Below, piece by piece: positions 52,501 to 61,500 of a DNA stretch of 64,000 bases (the first letter of the stretch is position 1; each line of letters opens with the position of its first letter). The position numbers were made by a program, and so were the translations under genes. The notes below the pieces were generated by a model. That model saw only the letters and a program-made list of their open reading frames with translations, had not been told where the DNA came from and did no database searches. Source of the stretch: Hymenolepis diminuta (lineage: Eukaryota > Platyhelminthes > Cestoda > Cyclophyllidea > Hymenolepididae); contig CAADRB010000021.1 of the NCBI GenBank assembly GCA_900708905.1, positions 522,258-586,257 on the forward strand, given 5' to 3'.

Positions 52501-55500
52501 GACGCGCAACTGGTTACGTTATTTAAATGAAAAATGTACTAGCATTTTCGGAGAGAATATGAACGTTAAATAATTCTCTATTAATTTCAGATTTTAATAT
52601 TTGCTAATTAGTTCTTTCTCAAAGAGTGCGCCATTTCAAACCGGACCATCAGTTAAAGTTTTGAGCATTAAAACGCCAGAGTCCACGGGTGAATAATTGG
52701 TCTAACAAGCGCGTTATTTCTCATCTATTATAGCATATCGAAATTGGATTAATTCAATGGGTCTACGAACTGTGGTGCATAATCTCTATGGAGATCTCTT
52801 CTCTGGAACTGTAATTTTCAAACTCTACGACCTCATTAAATCCGGAAGTGTGGATTGGACACGTGTCAATAGCCTCTTCTCTACCACCCCTGCGAAAGCA
52901 AATTTCCAACATCTTGGTAAATTAGATTCTCGCTTCTAACAATAAATCCCAGATTTTTCTATTAACCTCAGCCATTAGAACTTTTATGAACAGCAGTTCA
53001 AGTTTTTTGAATATGAATCACTTAAAAAGCGCTGATATGCTTCATCCGGACAAAACTCCTGCAGCAAAAACTGATTTGAAAATATATTAATGGAATTTCA
53101 TTGCCTAACAGAGTAGCTAAACTAAAATGTGGGAGAAAAGACAATTCAAAACTAATTTTTGATAACTTTAAAATAAATAATACAAATTAGCACTTTCACT
53201 TCTTGCAATTTTGCTTCCTTAAAAAATCTGTAAAGGTAAAATTTTAATCATTTTAAAGTCAGGAAGTGAATTATTTTTTCTCAAAATAAAAGTTGGACAA
53301 GAGCAAGTTTATACGAACATGGAAGTGGAGTACGCGCACACGGGAATCTTAGTGGCGCTACTTTAAAAGTTGTCTATTGAGCACACTATCTGGGCTTATC
53401 AGATCAACTCTCACGTAGAAGCGTTCGCACCAACGAGAACTACGACTGTTAAGATGGGATAAACACAGGTAAAACATCAAAGGAGCGTTCCGCGTTCCCT
53501 CCCTCCGGCCAACTCCAGCCGACAGGAGGAGGGGAGATGATAATGATGCTGGAACTTCTCCTCCTACTCCTCAAGCTGCTAGAACACGAGAAAGGGGAGG
53601 GGAAGGGAGCGGAGATATTCATACACACTTGCAACCGACAATTCGCGCCAAAAGTGAAACCTCGGGTGCGCGCGCGCGTTTCTATTTATATCTTCTTAAA
53701 ATTGTGTCCGCCGACTTTGTGTGTCTACGGGTAGCAATGAGGGGTGGAAATCAGAGAGCCAATTATGAGCAGACGGGGTGCGAGATACTTTTATGGCCAT
53801 ATGGGGATTGCTTGTTCGATTTCCCTGTTGATTTTGGAGAAAATGCTCCTGGCAAAACAATGAGAAATTTAGGTGGTATCAGGAAATATAAATAACAATA
53901 TTTAGAAGTACCAATACTTTGTAACTGCTACTTATCGAAATGGGCTGTTAAGAAAGTAGTGGAGTAAGTTTTTAAAAAAACATATATGGGAATTATTAGC
54001 GGTAACGAGAAAGTCGTTACTTAGACGTTCCCCGAAGAGCTTTTTTGGTGGACGTTCTCAATAGCAATTATCAATAAGGTGGGTGGTAGAATGCGAATTT
54101 TTCATAGGAGCAGTTCCAGGATATTCTCCCTTTTTGTTAAATTAATTGCTGCTAATTATATATAATCACTCATTTTCACTGACTGTAAGAAATATCATTT
54201 CAAAGAAGTAGTTTCAGGAGTTATTTAATTCATTCCCAAAATCAAACTATTTGCGAGCATATTAGATTTATCCGATTTGAAAATAACAAAAGCCTTCTCA
54301 ATTACTGCTCTTCTGTTTTGCTAAATGGTGGAGTTTAAAGCCACACCTCTGTACGCAAATTACACTAAGACGTCTAGAAGCAATTTCTGATACTGGTAAT
54401 TAATAATAATTGCATCAGAGTTTCTTAGATTGCAAAATTTCAGGAAGTCTAACTTTAAGAGTCTAATCTTCAAATTCAACTTGGTATTATAATTAATTAT
54501 TTACTTTTTGTCTACGTTTAATCACTTAAATATTCCTTATTAATGCATGTTTATATTGGGTCACCCTCCACGTTTAGTGCTGTGAAATCCCTTTCCATCC
54601 AAATATGTATTTGTTGGCATTCAAATTTGATTAGCCACCCTAAACGATTATTCATGTGATGTATAACACGGTTTTTCAAGATACATAGTAACACCCGTTC
54701 TCTCTAACCAAAAAATATCCACCATCACGGGAGGATAGTATGCAACTGTTGCGAACATCGAAAATGTGTGATATTGAATCAAGTCAAATTTAATTATCTG
54801 ACAGAAAGTTAAACTATAAAATTGAGAGGAAGTTTAAGAAAATAATTGTGCGTCGGTGGCACAGCTGTTAAAATTCTCGTCTGCCAAGTAGAGGTCATGT
54901 GTTCGACACCTGTTGATGTGCCTCCAGTGATCGGAATGGCCAACGGCCCAAGTTAGGTCAGGTCAATAAACGAAGTGGCAAATTTCTATTTTCCCGGCAG
55001 GTGTGCTCCGTAACGTTACTACTCTACCAAAGATATGTCTGGAAACATTCTTCTTAGTGGGACTGGAAAGCACTCTAAAATAACTTGACTTATCAATAAT
55101 TACAGCATGATATTTGGTTTTCTCGGAAAGCACAGATGAATCGTGCTAATTAATTTAGTTCTATTTTAAAATTCTTTTTAAAATTAAAAGGTACTCTATA
55201 AGATCAATATTTTTTCCTTTCAGTTGATAAAAACTAAATCGTTATATGTTATTTAAATATCCCACTCAAAAACAATAAATCGAGTTAGATTTTGTCGACT
55301 TCATCAGCCAAATGGGGTCTAGTTGACCATCATAACTCAGTCTTTCCATTGCGTGCAAGTTAATCGTGGCGTTAGGCAAAATGACAATTTTGACTCAGTC
55401 AAACCGTAAATGAAAGGGTTAATTCAAATGAAAATACTAACAAAATTATTATAAGAAATTTAAACATGTTTTCATAAAGAAAAGATTTTTCATATCATAT

Positions 55501-58500
55501 AATATTAATTCGACTTGTGAATCCTATTGTGCAATTATACTCAATCACCAAATTCTCTATATTGGTTTTTTAACATAATCTACTAATGAGAATGGCCTTT
55601 TTATTTGCGGAATAAAATTAGATCCCAATTTTTTATGTGGATTGTAAACTAGTAAAACTTATTCAAGTTATTTGAATTTTTTACTATTCTTAGAAAACTG
55701 CAACTATATGGTGGAACTTGGCCAACGTTCAGGTTTTAGTTTGGTCGGAGTAGCCGGATCTGACCTTAAGGAACGTCAAACTACTCCCGTCTTGGCCTTG
55801 CTTTGGCAACTCATGAGAGCCTACACATTATCCTTGTTGGTGAGATTAGCTAAAGATACAGAAGAAGACCCCGTTGGCTATCATCGTGCACGCTCTCCCG
55901 TCACAAGCAAACCAATCATCTCTGAACGCGGAATTATCGATTGGGTGAATGGAAGACTTGCCGAGGCAGGCAAACCTCGCCGAATTTCAGTAGCTGCTGG
56001 ATTCTCTGACTTTGAACTGAGAAATGGACTACTGATTATTGATTTATTGGAAGCTATCCGTCCAGGATGTGTTGATTACAACGTGGTCAATATGGGCCTT
56101 ACTCCCGAGGTATGATATTTGTTAAAGTAAATTAAATGGCCCATTTAAGAAAAAAATCTAAAGTCTTTTTTCGATGATTAAATTGTTTAAAACGATTTTT
56201 TACTATCCGAGAAATCGATTTTACTGATGAATGGAGTCATAACGACTAAAAAAATTTAATCTGTTAATTGAAGTATGGGGTTGCCACGGAAAATATTGCT
56301 TCGGATAACTGAAAATTAAATAGATTTACAACTGAAGGTATAAAATTAATTGAAAGCATTTGAATTGAGCGCAAAATAAACTTTAAAACTTTTCGCTCCT
56401 TTTTAAAACTTGTAATTGTTTAGTTCACAAGTGGGATATTCATGCGTTTTTGGATCCCATAAAGCTCACATTTGAGGATGGTTCTCATGAAACACTGTTT
56501 CGAATTTGTTAAAATATTAAAAAAAAGAAAACAAATTGATTTATAATGATACAATTTTTAAGAAATTTCACTTGCAAAAAAATTAAAAATTGCTAAGTAA
56601 AGATTTTCATGTACATTCGTTTGAATAAGTCAACAAGACAAAATTAGAGCTAAAGCAATTTGCAGATAACCACAATCTTAAGAGGATTTTTTGATCCGGA
56701 AATTAGATTTCGCAAATGCAATTACCTAGCTAAAGTTTCTTCAAGAAAAAGTGTGAAGGAATTTCCTACGAGATATAATTACGATCTCTCCTTGTATTCG
56801 CTTTAGAGATACCTAAATAAATAACAAAACTTGAAGTTATCCACGCGAAATATGGTGAAACATCCTGAAGATTAAAAATCGCTTAATGGGTGAAGTGACG
56901 TGTCAAATTTTATCTGTTTCAGCACCCGTGAAATCTTAAATTTGTTGTGGAAAAAATAAGTCTTTATGGAATTGTCTCAATAACATTATTTTTGAGCCAG
57001 AGAGGGGGAGGAGGAGGGCAATAATTAAAAAAAGGATAATGAGCTTATTGAATGTAGACAGATCAATGCTGAATCCAGTTGATCAGTAATTACGCATTTC
57101 ATCTCAGAAAATGGGGGCACCCTATCCGTTTCGGTTCATAAAATTTTAATACTGAAAATGATGATGTATGTCTGACCACAGAATGATATGGTGTGTTCCA
57201 GACAATGAACAGAGATAAATGGAATTTCAGTGATGATGAGCCACTGTTTCTGCAATGAAAGACAGTCGAATTCATGCTCTGTAAAATTTTCACTTCGCAA
57301 TGTCTAGACCCACATGGAAATTTTTTTAACAGACACATTGTAGTAATTTACTTGAGTAATCGCCTGCAAATTGTCGTTCAATTTTATTTGTTCTGAATTC
57401 CGAATTACTACACCAACTGATCATTAAAATAAAAAAGGAAAATTTGTAAATTAAGGTATAGCAACAGCACAGTCTTTGTCTTCAGCACGATCTTAGGAGA
57501 GTTCAATCGATTACAGAACCTAGGTTTTATGACCCTCAAATGAATTTGTCTTCCCAAATGATAATTTACCTACCACAAAAAATATATTAAAGTAAATCTC
57601 AGATAGCCAAGAGGAAATCTCTATCACCTGTTTCGAATAAAATAGCTGATTTGAATAAATTTAATCCCATTCCATTTTAACTATCTCCTTTTTCAAAAGA
57701 ATTATGAGAGCTGATAATGTAATGATATTCATTTCTATCATATCTCTCAATATCCTTTGAACTTCGGATATTTTTCCGCAATATTTTTGGTCTGAAAATT
57801 TTATTTTAAGGTGAAAATTAGCCTGCATAGAGGATTTATTAATTGAATTAGTCCGTCATTCTACCAGAACTTGCGTTGCATTCAGAGTGTTCCTTGGGGT
57901 TTAATTTCCTCTCACTGGCAGTGTATCGATATTTAATTAAAAATTCTCCGCATATCGACTTGCTCATTAACGAAGCAAAAAAAGAGGGAGCGACGTTAAA
58001 TTCCGCTTCACTGAATTCTTTCTCCAAAAAAGGGCGGAAGGGAAATGAAATAGAAAAAAAGAGAACTTTAGTTGAAACATCGAAGTGAAAAGATGGAGAT
58101 ATAGAGAAGAGTGATTTAAAAAGTGCAATACAGGATTTATCTGAATCACTTATCACCCTCGTCAATAATTAAGGAGCTTCCAGGCTATTTGGTAGCATAA
58201 AGAGGATTACTAATCAAACTTGTGCTAATGGATTATTGAGTAGGTGAATTTAATTAAGGATAGTTCATACTGATTTAATAAGAGTAATCAGTTAACAGTA
58301 CTCCCTAAGGAAGATTACACTTTTCCTAGCCTTAATTATCTGCCTTTTTATTGAATAAGGAAATCAGAAAAGAGTGCCCTTGAGGAAATGATTGTCCTTG
58401 AAATAATATTAGGTAAATTTTATCACATATTTCTGAAATTTTTTCGCAATTATACACGATTTTTTCCTCCTGTTGCCTGTGCAAGAATGATATGAGTGCA

Positions 58501-61500
58501 TGTCCTTAAAAAAATAACTATTGAATTATATTTTAAATAAGAGTCATTGTCTTGTTCTAATTTTTCATCTTTTAATTTTTAATTCAGTCTATTTCAGCCT
58601 AACCATCAAAATCACTTTAAAATCTAAGAATTTTGTAAGAAATAAAAGATAAGTTCCATCACTATTCACCAAAACTTTAACACTTCTCAATATTTAGTGG
58701 GGAAAAAGTCTTTTTAAGTATCATTAATACATAGATCTTTAAAAATTACGTGCTTGGGCTTAACCTAAAGGGAGTTTTGAAGTGTTTGAGCTCTTTATGT
58801 TTTGTTCTAGTTTGAAGCGTAGGCAAAGCTAAAGGTTACACACTCATCCCAACAGAACAGTGGTCTTTTCAGTCATGTTAGATAGGTAAATAAAAGAAAA
58901 AAATTAAAAAATTCCCAATTTTACAAACCAAATTATAGAGTTTTTACCATCTAAAATGAGAGAACCCAAGAACAGTTAAAAATTTATATTTATCGCTCAA
59001 GCATGTTTCAAATTTCCTCCTTAACGGCACTCCATCGTGTATATTCATTTATTTACAAAATCATCTCATTCATTTTCACCGAATTTTCAACGGTTTTCGA
59101 TCTCAAGTTTAAATACTACATTTTTTAGTTGCCGGAAAAGGATAAAATTTATGCGGCTTAGTTACCGTGTTCCAAAGAATTCCATCAGATAGCCTATTTC
59201 CGCTAACGGAACAGTTTTTTAAATAAAAAAACGCTTTTTGAGCAAAAATATGTGTCATAGAATCTAAACTAGATATTACTTTCCACTTGTGCTTTATTTC
59301 CAGCAGACATATTTTACAAGCAGGAGGGCTCTATAAATAATTTGCCCTTACACCGAGTGTGTAAGGCACCTGAGGACAGAAAACGAAGCCGTTAATGGTG
59401 GAAACTTACAATTTCTTGTAAAAAACAAATAAACATAATATTAACCTAGATTTTATTCTATATATCCCCCTTTGGCTTCTATCACCGACTTAATTCGTGT
59501 CAGAAATCGACTTCAATGGTCTTTATTGATGTCTTTCATTGCTCGGCCTATTCCTTCTATGAGAGAGGAGGATTTGGTGTTATGAAGATGCTTATTACTT
59601 TCCTTTTCAACCACATCCCGCCCGTCCCACACATAATAATCCAAAGAATTAAAGTCTGGTGAGTAGTTAGGAGGTGGCCATAAGCTTGGTGTGACATGAT
59701 GATAAAAATTCTCGGATCTCCACCCAATCTTGGGTCTGAGAGCTTTGTGAGATGGAGTCATATCTTGTCGAAACATATAGGGTCTTCCATTGACTGCTCT
59801 GCCTATGCAAGGCTTAGGAATGGTTTGAAGAGTTTCCACACAGGCACATGCATTGATTGTAAGGCCCTGTGGAAAAAAGAGGAGTCATGATGTGTCCTTC
59901 ACTCCTAACAACACTGTTGCTGGAAACTTTGTGCACATTGCATGACAGTTAGAACTTCAGTGGGGTCCACCCGCACATAGCCGCCTATCATTTCTTGGAT
60001 TGACTTTTTGATCCTGGTGAAAGTTGTTTTCGTCGGAGAAAAATCAAGGCCCCTTCTGTCATTCTGGGTGCTTCAACTTGTTTAAAAGCCCTTTTGAACG
60101 CATTAAACGATATTCTTGAATTGTTTTTGTTCATATAAACTGACGACCTCGCCTAAGAACGCATGCTTTATATCCGAGATGTTGATGAATAACAATCCTT
60201 ATATATTGTTGTTCCTTCAGACACCCAAAGATCTTTGGCAAGATGTCGTGGATTGACTTTCCATGATTTTTGTCAATCATAGCATTCCCTCTTCTGACAA
60301 ATTCAGGTGTTCTGGGTGAGTCAGTAGAGTGTTGACAATGCTGTTTTCTCTTACTCGTGAAGGCCAATTCACCTCCATTGTTCTCACTTACCCAGGAGTT
60401 CCTTCCTAACTTTGCAAACAGAAGATGTGGCAACTTTAGCAATCTTGTGATTTCTAAATTCCTATGTCCCACTCTTATAGACAGTATTACGGCGTGTCTT
60501 TTCATTTCATTAGTTACTAGGGACTTAGTTACTTTAAGCCCCATTATATTTAAAATCTAATTCGCCTGGTCATTAAAAATATCAATCATTCTGTTTTGAA
60601 TATTTTGTCTGACGAAATTTAACAATTCTTGTTTTAATAACTGGAAACAGACAGGACGGTAGGCGGACCTGCAAAAGGACAAATTGGGAAGAATGAAGGA
60701 GTTAGATAAAAGTGGAGAATAATAGTAAGATTAAAAAGTGTTCTACACGTTCTAAACTCAAGATTATTAAAGTTGTCGGTTTATTACTTAACGAGTGTGG
60801 TTCAACGCATCCTTACATTAAGTTTTAGATTCCTGAAACCTTACACTTACGTGAGTAACGTTTAGTGTCTTTTGACCGACAGCTTGAGAATGGCAATGGT
60901 TACGCTGGCCAATACTGACGATGACTAGACAAAAAATTATTTCTAATTACTTAATTAAGGGATGCTGGGCCAATTGAAGCTTTAACAAAATAATTAGGTA
61001 AGTGGGTGAAATCCTGAGCATTTAACAGCTTATGAAGTTGCAATGTACGTTTAGAATCTATTTCGCTGAAATCTCCACTTACTTTTCCAGTTGAGTAATT
61101 GAGCTTTCAGAATCTTCTAGACTGCCCTCCTTCAAACTTACAAATACCTTCTCTTGAGTACACAAATATGTCTTCCACATACATCCACTTCCTTCCATCC
61201 CATCAAGTCATTGTTTTATTTTTCTGGTCCACATATATTTCTACTTTTAGGTGTTGCCTGTCTTTCTTAACCCCAAAAGCCATTTTGCCAGGCTAGTAGA
61301 ATAGAGTTAACTACGGAACATTTATGTGAAAAAGCTGACTGCCTTTCTCACCTGTTTTGGGTGAGCTGAGAACTATTGTAAAAATAAATTAACGATTTCC
61401 TAAAATGAAATTGAGCTTTCAAATATTTTATTATTTTTATCCTTAATAGTTATATATTTTGACATTTTAGGACTTATCTAAATCTCATCCCGACGGTTGC

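Larger units (their letters stand above)
41992..52733 (+). other. Plastin intron 8, 10.7 kb
   Basis: Very AT-rich. It holds the exon-like block at 43366-43583, an AT-triplet microsatellite at 42488-42555 and a GC-rich island at 48895-49025. No other gene was recognised; the remaining open frames are short and lack known motifs. Confidence 0.7.
52917..55693 (+). other. Plastin intron 9, 2777 nt
   Basis: Contains a GC-rich island (53430-53740), a SINE body fragment (54061-54165) and a tRNA-like SINE head (54851-54975). No exon-like conserved sequence was seen. An 88-codon open frame at 53629-53895 lies in and beside the island and was not called. Confidence 0.7.

Noticed and set aside
57848..58165. 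Open frames on both strands in plastin intron 10
   Set aside because: Low-complexity Ser/Phe and Lys/Glu-rich translations without homology.
60830..60860. CCTTACACTTACG as the missing 5' terminal repeat of mariner copy 2
   Set aside because: It is about 335 bp beyond the core instead of 110, with no similarity in between; probably chance.
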